DNA of 64,000 bases from Klebsiella oxytoca (GTDB lineage Bacteria; Pseudomonadota; Gammaproteobacteria; Enterobacterales; Enterobacteriaceae). The translations under genes were made by a program, and so were the position numbers. Where the stretch lies: the NCBI RefSeq assembly GCF_009707385.1, contig NZ_CP046115.1, positions 4,960,001-5,024,000 of the forward strand. The letters run 5' to 3'. Of the stretch, positions 30,727 through 40,467 are shown piece by piece. Numbering within the stretch: position 1 is the stretch's first letter; every line of letters begins with the position of its first letter. The notes beneath the pieces are model-generated. The model saw nothing but the letters and a program-made list of their open reading frames with translations. It made no database searches and had not been told where the DNA came from.

Positions 30727-33285
30727 GTGAAGTTCGTAAAGTATCTTTTTATCCTTGCAGTCTGTTGCGTACTGCTGGGAGCAGGCTCGATTTTTGGTCT
30801 TTATAAATATATAGAGCCGCAGCTCCCCGATGTCGCAACCCTGAAGGATGTGCGCTTGCAAATCCCGATGCAGGTCTATAGCGCGGATGGCGAGCTGATC
30901 GCGCAATATGGCGAAAAGCGCCGTATTCCCGTCACGCTGCAGCAAATGCCGCCTGAGCTGATAAAAGCGTTTATCGCCACCGAGGACAGCCGCTTTTATG
31001 AGCATCATGGCGTTGACCCGGTAGGGATTTTCCGCGCCGCCAGCGTTGCGATGTTCTCCGGCCACGCTTCGCAGGGCGCCAGTACGATTACTCAGCAGCT
31101 GGCGCGTAACTTCTTTCTGAGTCCTGAAAAGACGCTGATGCGTAAGGTGAAAGAAGCCTTCCTTGCGATCCGCATTGAGCAGTTGCTCAACAAAGATGAA
31201 ATCCTTGAGCTGTACCTGAATAAAATCTATCTCGGCTACCGCGCCTACGGCGTCGGCGCCGCCGCACAGGTCTATTTCGGCAAAACGGTGGATCAGCTGA
31301 CGCTGAGCGAAATGGCGGTAATTGCGGGCTTGCCTAAAGCGCCGTCAACCTTTAACCCGCTCTATTCGATGGACCGCGCGACCGCCCGCCGCAACGTTGT
31401 TCTGTCACGAATGTTGAGCGAAGGCTATATCTCGCAGTCGCAGTACGATCAGGCGCGTAGCCAGGCTATCGACGCGAGATACCATACGCCGGAAATTGCC
31501 TTCTCATCCCCGTATCTCAGCGAAATGGTGCGTCAGGAAATGGTCAGCCGCTACGGCGAGCAGGCCTATGAAGACGGCTATCGCGTCTACACCACCATTA
31601 CGCGTAAAAATCAGCAGTCAGCCCAGCAGGCGGTGCGTAACAATGTGCTGGATTACGATATGCGCCACGGCTATCGCGGTCCGGCAAACGTCCTGTGGAA
31701 AGTGGGTGAAACGCCGTGGGATAACCAGAAAATCATCGATACGCTGAAAAAAATTCCCGGCTCCGGACCTCTCTCACCGGCGGTAATTACTTCGGCAAGC
31801 CCGCAGGAGGCCGTCGCGTTACTGAGCAACGGAACCTCGGTATCGCTGAACATGGAAGGCGTCCGTTGGGCACGTCGCTTTATCTCTGATACCCAGCAGG
31901 GCGCTACGCCGCGTAAAGTGAACGATGTAGTGCAAAGCGGACAGCAGGTCTGGGTCCGCGAGGTAGGTAACAGCTGGTGGCTATCGCAGGTGCCTGATGT
32001 CAACTCGGCGCTGGTATCGATCAACCCGCAAAACGGGGCAATCATTGCGCTGGTGGGCGGTTTCGATTTCAACCAAAGCAAGTTCAACCGCGCGACTCAG
32101 GCGCTGCGCCAGGTTGGTTCTAACATTAAGCCATTCCTGTACACCGCCGCTATGGATAAAGGTTTAACGCTGGCGAGCATGCTCAATGACGTGCCGATTT
32201 CCCGCTGGGACGCTGGTTCCGGCTCCGACTGGCGGCCCAAAAACTCACCGCCGCAGTATGCGGGTCCTATCCGCCTTCGCCAGGGATTGGGTCAATCAAA
32301 GAACGTTGTCATGGTGCGCGCGATGCGGGCCATGGGCGTGGACTACGCGGCTGAGTATCTCCAGCGTTTCGGCTTCCCGGCGCAGAATATTGTACGCACC
32401 GAATCGCTGGCGCTGGGTTCCGCGTCCTTTACGCCGCTTCAGGTGGCTCGCGGCTACTCGGTGATGGCTAACGGTGGTTTCCTGATCAGCCCCTGGTTTA
32501 TCAGCAAAATTGAGAACGATCAGGGCGGCGTCATTTTTGAAGAGCGTCCAAAAATTGCCTGCCCGGAGTGCAATATTCCGGTGATTTACGGTGATACTCC
32601 AAAATCAAATGTTCTGGAAAATAAAGATGTTGAAGACGTCGTGACCTCTGAGGAGCCGCAAAACGCCAGCGTCCCTCCGCAGCCTCAGCTTGCGCAGGCA
32701 AATCAGTCACTGGTGGCACAAAGCGGGGCTCCTGAGTATGCTCCACACGTGATCAACACGCCGCTGGCATTCCTGATTAAAAGCGCTCTCAATACCAACA
32801 TTTTTGGCGAACCTGGCTGGATGGGAACCGGCTGGCGCGCAGGCCGCGATCTGCAGCGTCACGATATCGGCGGTAAAACAGGAACTACTAACAGTTCAAA
32901 AGATGCGTGGTTCTCCGGCTATGGTCCAGGCGTTGTGACGTCAGTCTGGATTGGCTTTGATGACCACCGCCGCGATCTCGGCCGTACCACCGCCTCCGGG
33001 GCAATCAAAAATCAGATATCGGGCTATGAAGGCGGCGCAAAAAGCGCGCAGCCAGCCTGGGATGATTTTATGAAGAGAGTGCTGGAAGGCGTGCCGGAAG
33101 AGCCGCTGACGCCGCCGCCGGGAATCATTACGGTTAACATCGACCGCAGTACCGGCCAGTTGGCCAGCGGCGGCAACAGCCGCGCTGAGTACTTTATTGA
33201 GGGTACTCAGCCGACCCAGCAGGCGGTTCGTGAAGTTGGCACCACCATCACCGATGGCGGGGGCGAGACCCACGAACTGTTCTGA
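30727..33285 (+). CDS. mrcA: Penicillin-binding protein 1A
   Basis: An 852-residue bifunctional class A PBP that polymerises and crosslinks peptidoglycan in the periplasm. There is one N-terminal membrane helix (~residues 5-25), then the GT51 glycosyltransferase (Glu86 in ATEDSRFYEHHG, QGASTITQQLARNFF, KIYLGYRAYGVGAAAQVYFG), an OB-like insertion, and the transpeptidase with nucleophile Ser465 in GSNIKP, SxN in QSKN and KTG in IGGKTGTTN. The start is GTG at 30727, as in E. coli. It is divergent from hofM and closed by a strong terminator. Confidence 0.98.
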   Translation: MKFVKYLFILAVCCVLLGAGSIFGLYKYIEPQLPDVATLKDVRLQIPMQVYSADGELIAQYGEKRRIPVTLQQMPPELIKAFIATEDSRFYEHHGVDPVGIFRAASVAMFSGHASQGASTITQQLARNFFLSPEKTLMRKVKEAFLAIRIEQLLNKDEILELYLNKIYLGYRAYGVGAAAQVYFGKTVDQLTLSEMAVIAGLPKAPSTFNPLYSMDRATARRNVVLSRMLSEGYISQSQYDQARSQAIDARYHTPEIAFSSPYLSEMVRQEMVSRYGEQAYEDGYRVYTTITRKNQQSAQQAVRNNVLDYDMRHGYRGPANVLWKVGETPWDNQKIIDTLKKIPGSGPLSPAVITSASPQEAVALLSNGTSVSLNMEGVRWARRFISDTQQGATPRKVNDVVQSGQQVWVREVGNSWWLSQVPDVNSALVSINPQNGAIIALVGGFDFNQSKFNRATQALRQVGSNIKPFLYTAAMDKGLTLASMLNDVPISRWDAGSGSDWRPKNSPPQYAGPIRLRQGLGQSKNVVMVRAMRAMGVDYAAEYLQRFGFPAQNIVRTESLALGSASFTPLQVARGYSVMANGGFLISPWFISKIENDQGGVIFEERPKIACPECNIPVIYGDTPKSNVLENKDVEDVVTSEEPQNASVPPQPQLAQANQSLVAQSGAPEYAPHVINTPLAFLIKSALNTNIFGEPGWMGTGWRAGRDLQRHDIGGKTGTTNSSKDAWFSGYGPGVVTSVWIGFDDHRRDLGRTTASGAIKNQISGYEGGAKSAQPAWDDFMKRVLEGVPEEPLTPPPGIITVNIDRSTGQLASGGNSRAEYFIEGTQPTQQAVREVGTTITDGGGETHELF

Positions 33286-33286
33286 C

Positions 33287-33315
33287 AAAAAAAGCGCCTG
33301 CGGGCGCTTTTTTTT
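33287..33315 (+). terminator. Intrinsic terminator after mrcA
   Basis: An A-run, then GCGCC and its complement with a short TGC loop, then eight Ts, directly after the mrcA stop. It may also serve convergent nudE. Confidence 0.9.
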
Positions 33316-33370
33316 GGCTGGGGGAAATCGGTTTGTAGGTATCAACCCCGTATTCATGCGAAACGATACG

Positions 33371-33931
33371 CTACAGCCGCCCTTGAGCCTGCAGCCATTC
33401 GCGCAGCAGAAAAAGCGCGCTAACGTTACGGGCTTCGTTGAAGTCTTCTTCATCAAGCAGCGCCATCAGCTGCGACAGCGGCCAACGAACCTGCGGCAGC
33501 GGCTCTGGCTCATCGCCAGGCAGCGACTCCGGGTAAAGGTCTTCCGCCACCAGGATATTCATTTTGCTGGAAAAATAGGACGGCGCCATACTCAACTTTT
33601 TCAAAAACGTCAGTTTTCGCGCACCAAAACCCACTTCTTCTTTCAGTTCACGGTTGGCGGCCTCCAGTACGCTTTCGCCCGGATCGATCAAGCCTTTTGA
33701 AAAGCCCAGCTCATAGGACTCCGTACCAACCGCGTATTCACGAATCAAAATTATATGGGCATCGACAATTGGCACAATCATCACAGCTTCACGAGTTGAA
33801 GGCCGCATCCGTTCATACACCCGGCGTACGCCGTTGCTGAACTCAAGATCCACGCTTTCAACATTAAATAGACGCGAGCGCGCGACTGTTTCAACATTGA
33901 GAATGGTGGGTTTTTGTAATGATTTGCTCAT
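33371..33931 (-). CDS. nudE: ADP-compounds hydrolase NudE
   Basis: A 186-residue Nudix hydrolase acting on Ap3A, ADP-ribose and NADH. The Nudix box is complete at residues 80-102: G80, E86, R94-E95, E98-E99 and G101 are in the exact GX5EX7REUXEEXGU spacing. I chose MSKSLQKPTILN at 33931 to match E. coli NudE (186); an ATG six bases upstream is also possible. Confidence 0.96.
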   Translation of the reverse strand: MSKSLQKPTILNVETVARSRLFNVESVDLEFSNGVRRVYERMRPSTREAVMIVPIVDAHIILIREYAVGTESYELGFSKGLIDPGESVLEAANRELKEEVGFGARKLTFLKKLSMAPSYFSSKMNILVAEDLYPESLPGDEPEPLPQVRWPLSQLMALLDEEDFNEARNVSALFLLREWLQAQGRL

Positions 33932-34261
33932 TGTCATCGGTCTATAGTGTGATTACAGAGGTCATTGTGCGATACGCAGCACGGTTTCGGCAATTCAATT
34001 CGCCACTAATTTACATAGTTGCAACTTTTTCGTTTTAAAATCTGGTGCCACAAAGACTAAAAAGTCAATAGGTTGAATAGTATTTGAGAATATACCGATT
34101 TCTGGATTTTAACGTTTTTGATAAGGTTGTATGCTGCTGCATTGCATAATAGATTTTCCCGTATTAACAGGATAAGTGCCGATTGCGGCGGCTGTTTTAG
34201 CTTCATGATGAATGGCAACCGACGATACCAGTAAGAAAAGAATAATTATGATGGGATGGGC
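33932..34261. promoter_or_regulatory. nudE-igaA divergent promoter region
   Basis: A 330-bp AT-rich spacer between divergent nudE and igaA. It must contain both promoters. I see no gene, no strong inverted repeat and no recognisable operator in it. Confidence 0.5.
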
Positions 34262-36391
34262 ATGGGCACCTTTCTGATATTTTTAATAGCTCTGCTAATC
34301 TGCGCATTGCTTATCGGCTGGTGGTATCGCACGCATGCAAGACGTCGCCGCCTGCCGCTGCTGCATGCCTTTAGCGATGCCGCTACGCGCAAGCTTTCCG
34401 ACGAAGAACGCAGCGCCGTAGAAAAATACCTCGAAAGCCTCAGCCGCAGCCAGCAGCTCCCTGCGTCTGGCGCCAGCACCGCGCCGGTAAACCTGACGTT
34501 GACCGAACAGAGCGGCACCGTGTATAGCGTCACCCGCGCAATTACGCGCTACGGCATCACCACTGACGATCTCAATAAATGGCGCTATTTCCTTGATTCA
34601 GTGGAGATTCACCTGCCCCCGTTCTGGGAGCAGCATATCAATGATGAAAACAGCGTCGAATTAATCTCCACCGACAGCCTGCCTCTGGTCATTGCTCTCA
34701 ACGGCCAGACGCTAAGCGACTATCCGCAGGAATCCCAGGCGCTGGCTCTTGAAAAAGCTCCTGCGACCCAGGCATCCATCCGCGGAGAAGAGAGCGAGCA
34801 AATTGAGCTGCTCAGCATCCGCCCGGAAACGACTGAAGAACACGCGCTCAGCCGCCCGGAAGGTCTTCGCGAAGCCATTCTGGCGGTCGCTGCTTTCCTG
34901 CTGTTTTATTGCAGCCTGATAACTCCCGATGTTTTTTCTCCCTGGCTGTTGGGGGGCGGTTTAGTACTTCTGCTTGCCAGCATTTGGGGGATTTACGCGC
35001 CGCCGCGCAAAACATCGCTCCGCGAGATTCACTGTCTACGCGGCATGCCCAAACGCTGGGGGCTGTTTGGCGAAAACAATCAGGAGCATATCAACAATAT
35101 TTCTCTTGGCATCATCGACCTGATCTACCCTCGCCACTGGCAACCGTGGATTGCTCAGGATTTGGGCCAGCAGACGGATATTGATATTTATCTCAGCCGC
35201 CACGTTGTGCGCCAGGGGCGTTTCCTGTCCCTGCATGATGAAGTCAAAAACTTCCCGCTTCAGTACTGGCTTCGCAGCACAATTATCGCGCTGGGAGCGC
35301 TGCTGGTTGTTGTGATGCTGTGGGCCAGCGTCCCGCTGAATATGCCGTTTAAATTCACGCTTTCATGGCTAAAAGGCGCGCAAACTATCGAAGCCACGAC
35401 GGTAGCCCAGCTGGATAAGTCGAAAATTCGCATTGGCGATACGCTGCGTCTGAAGGGCTCGGGAATGTGCAATATCCACACGCCGGGCACCTGGACGGCA
35501 AAAGAGAATTCGCCGTTTATGCCGTTCGACTGTTCGCAAATCGTCTGGAATGATGCACCTCCCCTGCCGCTGCCGGAGTCCGATATCGTCAGTAAAGCCA
35601 CCGCGCTGATGCAGACCGTTCAACGCCAGCTCCATCCAGAATCCGCAGAGGATTCGCGAGTCAGCCCGGCCTTGCGTTCGGCTATTCAGAAATCCGGCAT
35701 GGTACTACTGGATGACTTTGGCGATATCGTCACAAAAACCAACGACCTGTGCTCTGCAAAAGACGACTGCGTTCGTTTGAAAAATGCGCTGGTTAACCTC
35801 GGTAACACTCGTAACTGGGAAACGCTGATCAAACGCGCCAGCGCGGGTAAACTTGACGGTGTCAATGTGCTGCTACGTCCGGTAAGCGCGGAATCGTTAG
35901 AAAATCTGGTCACCACCTCAACCGCTCCGTTCGTCAGCCGGGAAACCGCGCGCGCGGCTCAGGCATTAAACAGCCCGGCGCCTGGCGGTTTCCTGATTGC
36001 CAGCGATGAGGGCAGCGAGCTGGTGAATCAGCCATGGCCGAGCACTGGGTTATACGATTTCCCGGCACACCAGCAGTGGAGCGAACTACGGCGCCTCGCG
36101 GGTATGCTGATGAACACGCCGTTCCAGGCTGAAGGGATCGTCACCAGTATTTACACCGATGCCAACGGTACTCAGCATATCAACCTGCATCGTATTCCCG
36201 ATCGCACCGGGCTGTGGCGCTATCTTGGAACCACGCTACTGCTGCTGACCATGCTGGGCTGTGCGGCGTATCACGGCATCCTGGCTTTACGTCGTTATCA
36301 GCGCCATCGCCAACGTCAGGAAGAGATCCAGAAATACTACGAAAGCTGCCTGAATCCGGTTTTACTTTCCTCGCCTGACCCGCAAGAATAA
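34262..36391 (+). CDS. igaA: IgaA (YrfF), inner-membrane attenuator of the Rcs phosphorelay
   Basis: A 709-residue inner-membrane protein matching E. coli YrfF/Salmonella IgaA (711), which holds the RcsCDB envelope-stress phosphorelay in check and is essential in many strains because over-active Rcs is lethal. It has an N-terminal membrane helix (FLIFLIALLICALLIGWW), two central helices (about residues 205-245), a further one near 340-358, a periplasmic domain with conserved cysteines (SGMCNIHT, PFDCSQIVW, DLCSAKDDCVRLK), and a last helix around 655-675. I used the ATG at 34262, which aligns exactly with the family N-terminus; ATG 34256 would add two residues. Confidence 0.94.
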   Translation: MGTFLIFLIALLICALLIGWWYRTHARRRRLPLLHAFSDAATRKLSDEERSAVEKYLESLSRSQQLPASGASTAPVNLTLTEQSGTVYSVTRAITRYGITTDDLNKWRYFLDSVEIHLPPFWEQHINDENSVELISTDSLPLVIALNGQTLSDYPQESQALALEKAPATQASIRGEESEQIELLSIRPETTEEHALSRPEGLREAILAVAAFLLFYCSLITPDVFSPWLLGGGLVLLLASIWGIYAPPRKTSLREIHCLRGMPKRWGLFGENNQEHINNISLGIIDLIYPRHWQPWIAQDLGQQTDIDIYLSRHVVRQGRFLSLHDEVKNFPLQYWLRSTIIALGALLVVVMLWASVPLNMPFKFTLSWLKGAQTIEATTVAQLDKSKIRIGDTLRLKGSGMCNIHTPGTWTAKENSPFMPFDCSQIVWNDAPPLPLPESDIVSKATALMQTVQRQLHPESAEDSRVSPALRSAIQKSGMVLLDDFGDIVTKTNDLCSAKDDCVRLKNALVNLGNTRNWETLIKRASAGKLDGVNVLLRPVSAESLENLVTTSTAPFVSRETARAAQALNSPAPGGFLIASDEGSELVNQPWPSTGLYDFPAHQQWSELRRLAGMLMNTPFQAEGIVTSIYTDANGTQHINLHRIPDRTGLWRYLGTTLLLLTMLGCAAYHGILALRRYQRHRQRQEEIQKYYESCLNPVLLSSPDPQE

Positions 36392-36454
36392 ACCTCTGTG
36401 CGACGGGGTATGATACCCTGTCGCGCAATTTCCCCCCCTCGCTGGAGACTTACC

Positions 36455-37138
36455 ATGCATTTTGATATTGCCTGGCAAGAGGTTGATACCGTTCTGCTGG
36501 ATATGGACGGCACGCTGCTCGACCTCGCTTTCGACAACTACTTCTGGCAAAAACTGGTCCCGGAAACCTGGGGCGCCGCGCGGGGACTCAACCTGCAGGA
36601 AGCCAGAGACGCGATGCGTCAGGAGTATCATGCGGTACAACATACGCTAAACTGGTACTGCCTGGATTACTGGAGCGAGCGCCTGGGTTTGGATATTTGT
36701 GCGATGACCAGCGAGCAGGGGCCAAGAGCCGTGCTGCGTGAAGATACCGTGCCGTTCCTTGAGGCGCTTAAAACCAGCGGTAAGCGGCGGATTTTGCTGA
36801 CTAACGCCCATCCGCATAATCTGGCGGTGAAGCTAAAACACACCGGACTGGACGCGCACCTTGATTTATTACTTTCCACCCACACATTTGGTTATCCGAA
36901 AGAAGATCAGCGGCTGTGGCACGCTGTAGCTGAAGAAACCGGCTTCGAGGCGCGCAACACGCTCTTCGTCGATGATAACGAAGCCATTCTTGACGCGGCG
37001 GCGGAGTTTGGCATCCGCTATTGCCTGGGTATCACCAACCCCGATTCCGGACTGGCGGAAAAAAGCTACGTTCGCCATCCAGGATTAAATGATTACCGGC
37101 ATCTGATCCCCTCGCTGAGCCAACAGGAGAAGCCATGA
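36455..37138 (+). CDS. yrfG: GMP/IMP nucleotidase YrfG (HAD family)
   Basis: A 227-residue HAD phosphatase; the E. coli protein dephosphorylates purine nucleotides. The nucleophile motif is LLDMDGTLLDLAFDN (Asp at ~residue 17, second Asp two later), motif II is ILLTNAH and motif IV FVDDNEAIL. The ATG at 36455 has GGAG at correct spacing; a reading from 36398 would add residues with no family support. It overlaps hslR by four bases (ATGA). Confidence 0.94.
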   Translation: MHFDIAWQEVDTVLLDMDGTLLDLAFDNYFWQKLVPETWGAARGLNLQEARDAMRQEYHAVQHTLNWYCLDYWSERLGLDICAMTSEQGPRAVLREDTVPFLEALKTSGKRRILLTNAHPHNLAVKLKHTGLDAHLDLLLSTHTFGYPKEDQRLWHAVAEETGFEARNTLFVDDNEAILDAAAEFGIRYCLGITNPDSGLAEKSYVRHPGLNDYRHLIPSLSQQEKP

Positions 37139-37536
37139 AAGAAAAAGATGTCGAGGCCGTCAGGCTGGACAAATGGCTGTGGGCTGCCCGCATTTATAAA
37201 ACTCGTGCGCTGGCGCGCGAGATGATTGAAGGCGGAAAGGTGCACTATAACGGACAGCGCAGCAAGCCGGGGAAAGTCGTCGAACCAGGCGCCATCCTGA
37301 TGCTGCGCCAGGGCAATGACGAACGCACTATCGTGGTAAAAGGCATTACCGAACAGCGCAGACCCGCCAGTGAAGCCGTCGCGCTTTATGAAGAGACGGC
37401 TGAGAGCATCGAGAAACGCGAGAAAGTGGCGCTGGCGCGAAAAATGAACGCGTTAACCATGCCGCATCCCGACAGACGTCCGGATAAGAAAGAGCGCCGC
37501 GACCTGATGAGATTTAAACACGGCGATAGTGAATAA
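37135..37536 (+). CDS. hslR: Ribosome-associated heat shock protein Hsp15
   Basis: A 133-residue S4-domain RNA-binding protein (residues ~9-70, RLDKWLWAARIYKTRALARE) that binds stalled 50S subunits carrying peptidyl-tRNA and helps recycle them. The C-terminal tail is highly basic. Same length as E. coli Hsp15. It is coupled to yrfG by overlap and followed by hslO after 24 bases, forming a heat-shock operon. Confidence 0.96.
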   Translation: MKEKDVEAVRLDKWLWAARIYKTRALAREMIEGGKVHYNGQRSKPGKVVEPGAILMLRQGNDERTIVVKGITEQRRPASEAVALYEETAESIEKREKVALARKMNALTMPHPDRRPDKKERRDLMRFKHGDSE

Positions 37537-37560
37537 CTGTGGCCCGCAAGAGAGATGATT

Positions 37561-38439
37561 ATGACTCAACACGATCAATTACACCGCTATCTGTTTGAAA
37601 ACTATGCCGTACGCGGTGAGCTGGTGACAGTTTCAGAAACTTTAGAACAGATTCTGACAAACCATAGCTATCCGCAGCCGGTGAAAACCGTGCTGGCGGA
37701 ACTGCTGGTCGCCACCAGCCTGCTGACCGCGACGCTAAAGTTCGCGGGCGATATCACCGTTCAGCTACAGGGCGATGGCCCGCTGTCGTTAGCGGTGATC
37801 AACGGCAACAATCAGCAGCAGATGCGCGGCGTCGCCCGCACGCAGGGTGAGATCCCGGAAGGGGCGGACCTGAAAACCATGGTCGGTAACGGATATCTGG
37901 TCATTACCATCTCTCCGGAAGAAGGCGAGCGCTATCAGGGCGTGGTAGGTCTTGAAGGCGATACGCTGGCAGCCTGTCTGGAAGATTATTTCCAGCGCTC
38001 CGAACAGCTGCCGACCCGCCTGATCATCCGTAGCGGCGAACACGAAGGTAAACCGATGGCCGGCGGCATGCTGCTACAGGTACTTCCGGCACAAGACGCG
38101 CAGGCGGCTGATTTCGAACATCTCAGTACGCTGACCGAAACCATCAAAGCTGAAGAGCTGTTTACCCTGCCCGCGAACGATGTGCTCTGGCGTTTGTACC
38201 ATGAAGAAGAAGTCACCGTTTACGAGCCGCAGAGCGTCGAATTTAAATGTACCTGCTCCCGCGAGCGCTGCGCCGGCGCGCTGAAAACTCTGCCGGATGA
38301 AGAGATCGACAGCATCCTCGCTGACGAAGGTGAAATTGATATGCACTGCGATTATTGCGGCAATCATTACATCTTTAATGCGATGGACATTGCCGAGATC
38401 CGCAACAACGCCTCCCCGGCTGACCCGAAGATCCATTAA
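37561..38439 (+). CDS. hslO: Redox-regulated chaperone Hsp33
   Basis: A 292-residue holdase chaperone activated by oxidative unfolding. The four zinc-binding redox cysteines are at the C-terminus as CxC (KCTCSRERC) and CxxC (HCDYCGNH). I used the ATG at 37561, which gives the same length as E. coli HslO; ATG 37555 would add two residues. The gene ends the yrfG-hslR-hslO run. Confidence 0.97.
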   Translation: MTQHDQLHRYLFENYAVRGELVTVSETLEQILTNHSYPQPVKTVLAELLVATSLLTATLKFAGDITVQLQGDGPLSLAVINGNNQQQMRGVARTQGEIPEGADLKTMVGNGYLVITISPEEGERYQGVVGLEGDTLAACLEDYFQRSEQLPTRLIIRSGEHEGKPMAGGMLLQVLPAQDAQAADFEHLSTLTETIKAEELFTLPANDVLWRLYHEEEVTVYEPQSVEFKCTCSRERCAGALKTLPDEEIDSILADEGEIDMHCDYCGNHYIFNAMDIAEIRNNASPADPKIH

Positions 38440-38786
38440 TTTGCAATACGCCAGAGGCGATGTTTTATATCGCCCTGGCGTCAAGCGTTTTTCTACGCGT
38501 GATGAATCGATTCCTTAGGAAAGAGTTACGTAATTTTCTTTCAGTTAAGCGATTACATTCACATTTCTATAGTTTTTTTAATTTCTTTTTAACCATTAAG
38601 AAACATCTACCCCCACCGAAGCCCTATTTCCTGAGATAATGCCCTACGCTTCGTGACAGGAGTCACAACGTTTTTCGTAAGTCTGTAGTTTGTCGAGATA
38701 CGTAAATCTATGAGCCTGGTCGCGGTCTATACCCTGTAATAAACCCTACAATTTAAAGCAGTACATATTGGCTAAGGAGCAGTGAC
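38440..38786 (+). promoter_or_regulatory. hslO-pckA spacer with candidate CRP site
   Basis: 347 bp without a gene. In E. coli K-12 yhgE lies here; it is absent. The stretch is AT-rich on the left. At 38652-38667, CGTGA-CAGGAG-TCACA is a CRP-type palindrome with one mismatch, fitting the known cAMP-CRP and stationary-phase control of pck. A GGAG ribosome binding site precedes pckA. Confidence 0.6.
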
Positions 38787-40406
38787 ATGCGCGTTAATAG
38801 TTTAACCCCGCAGGATCTCAAGGCTTATGGTATCAATGACGTCCAGGATATCGTCCATAACCCCAGCTACGATACTCTGTATCAGGAAGAGCTCGCCCCT
38901 AATCTGGAAGGTTATGAACGTGGCGTGTTAACAAATCTTGGTGCAATCGCCGTAGATACCGGTATTTTTACCGGCCGTTCTCCAAAAGATAAATATATCG
39001 TTCGTGACGACACTACCCGCGATACCGTGTGGTGGGCCGATAAAGGCAAAGGTAAGAACGACAACAAGCCGCTCTCAGAAGAAACCTGGCAGCACCTGAA
39101 GGGTCTGGTCACCCGCCAGCTCTCCGGTAAACGTCTGTTTATCGTTGATGCCTTCTGCGGCGCCAACGCCGACACCCGCCTGAGCGTCCGCTTTATTACC
39201 GAAGTCGCCTGGCAGGCGCATTTCGTGAAGAACATGTTTATTCGCCCGAGCGATGAAGAGCTGGCAAACTTTAAACCAGATTTCATCGTGATGAACGGCG
39301 CCAAATGCACTAACCCGCAGTGGAAAGAGCAGGGCCTGAACTCTGAGAACTTCATCGCTTTCAACCTGACCGAGCGCATCCAGCTAATCGGCGGAACCTG
39401 GTACGGCGGCGAAATGAAAAAGGGGATGTTCTCCATCATGAACTACCTGCTGCCGCTGCAGGGTATCGCCTCTATGCACTGCTCCGCCAACGTCGGGGAA
39501 AAAGAGGATGTCGCCATCTTCTTCGGCCTTTCCGGCACCGGCAAAACCACGCTATCCACCGACCCGAAACGCCGCCTGATTGGCGATGACGAACACGGTT
39601 GGGATGATGACGGGGTGTTTAACTTCGAAGGCGGCTGCTACGCGAAAACCATTAAGCTTTCCGAAGCCGCAGAGCCGGATATTTACCATGCGATTCGCCG
39701 CGATGCATTGCTGGAGAACGTCGTGGTGCTGGCCGATGGTACTATCGACTTTAACGACGGTTCGAAGACCGAAAACACCCGCGTCTCCTATCCGATCAAC
39801 CATATCGAGAACATCGTTAAGCCGATCTCCAAAGCGGGACACGCCACCAAGGTTATCTTCCTGACCGCCGACGCATTTGGCGTCCTGCCGCCGGTTTCTC
39901 GCCTGACCGCCGATCAGACCCAGTACCACTTCCTGTCTGGCTTCACCGCCAAACTGGCCGGTACCGAGCGTGGAGTCACTGAGCCAACGCCGACCTTCTC
40001 CGCCTGCTTCGGCGCCGCGTTCCTGTCGCTGCATCCAACGCAATACGCAGAAGTGCTGGTGAAACGTATGCAGGCTTCCGGCGCGCAGGCCTATCTGGTT
40101 AACACCGGCTGGAACGGCACCGGTAAACGTATCTCGATCAAAGATACCCGCGCTATCATCGATGCGATCCTTGATGGCTCGCTGGACAATGCAGAAACCT
40201 TCACTTTGCCGATGTTTGAGCTGCAGATCCCAACGGCGCTGCCGGGCGTGGATACCCATATCCTCGATCCACGCAACACCTACGGCTCGCCAGAGCAGTG
40301 GCAGGAGAAAGCCGAGCAGCTGGCGAAGCTGTTTATTGAGAACTTCGAGAAGTACACCGATACGCCTGCGGGCGCAGCGCTGGTAGCCGCGGGGCCAAAA
40401 CTCTAA
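38787..40406 (+). CDS. pckA: Phosphoenolpyruvate carboxykinase (ATP)
   Basis: A 539-residue gluconeogenic enzyme converting oxaloacetate and ATP to PEP, CO2 and ADP. The kinase P-loop GLSGTGKTT is at residues 247-255, with [23 protein letters not shown] downstream holding the metal Asp. [11 protein letters not shown] near residue 65 includes the substrate-binding Arg. E. coli Pck is 540. It is followed by a terminator and, unexpectedly, malQ instead of envZ. Confidence 0.98.
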   Translation: MRVNSLTPQDLKAYGINDVQDIVHNPSYDTLYQEELAPNLEGYERGVLTNLGAIAVDTGIFTGRSPKDKYIVRDDTTRDTVWWADKGKGKNDNKPLSEETWQHLKGLVTRQLSGKRLFIVDAFCGANADTRLSVRFITEVAWQAHFVKNMFIRPSDEELANFKPDFIVMNGAKCTNPQWKEQGLNSENFIAFNLTERIQLIGGTWYGGEMKKGMFSIMNYLLPLQGIASMHCSANVGEKEDVAIFFGLSGTGKTTLSTDPKRRLIGDDEHGWDDDGVFNFEGGCYAKTIKLSEAAEPDIYHAIRRDALLENVVVLADGTIDFNDGSKTENTRVSYPINHIENIVKPISKAGHATKVIFLTADAFGVLPPVSRLTADQTQYHFLSGFTAKLAGTERGVTEPTPTFSACFGAAFLSLHPTQYAEVLVKRMQASGAQAYLVNTGWNGTGKRISIKDTRAIIDAILDGSLDNAETFTLPMFELQIPTALPGVDTHILDPRNTYGSPEQWQEKAEQLAKLFIENFEKYTDTPAGAALVAAGPKL

Positions 40407-40423
40407 GCGGATTATCAGAAATG

Positions 40424-40455
40424 AAAAAGCCGGGAATCGCTTCCCGGCTTTTTTT
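40424..40455. terminator. Bidirectional terminator between pckA and malQ
   Basis: A perfect stem AAAAAGCCGGGAA with its complement around a TCGC loop, with an A-run and a T-run on opposite sides. It sits in the 61-bp spacer of the convergent genes. Confidence 0.92.
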
Positions 40456-40467
40456 ATAAACTGCAAA

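Noticed and set aside
40407..40467. Mobile element or prophage scar at the pckA-malQ junction
   Set aside because: The 61 bp hold only a terminator; there are no terminal repeats, target duplications, integrase or tRNA end.
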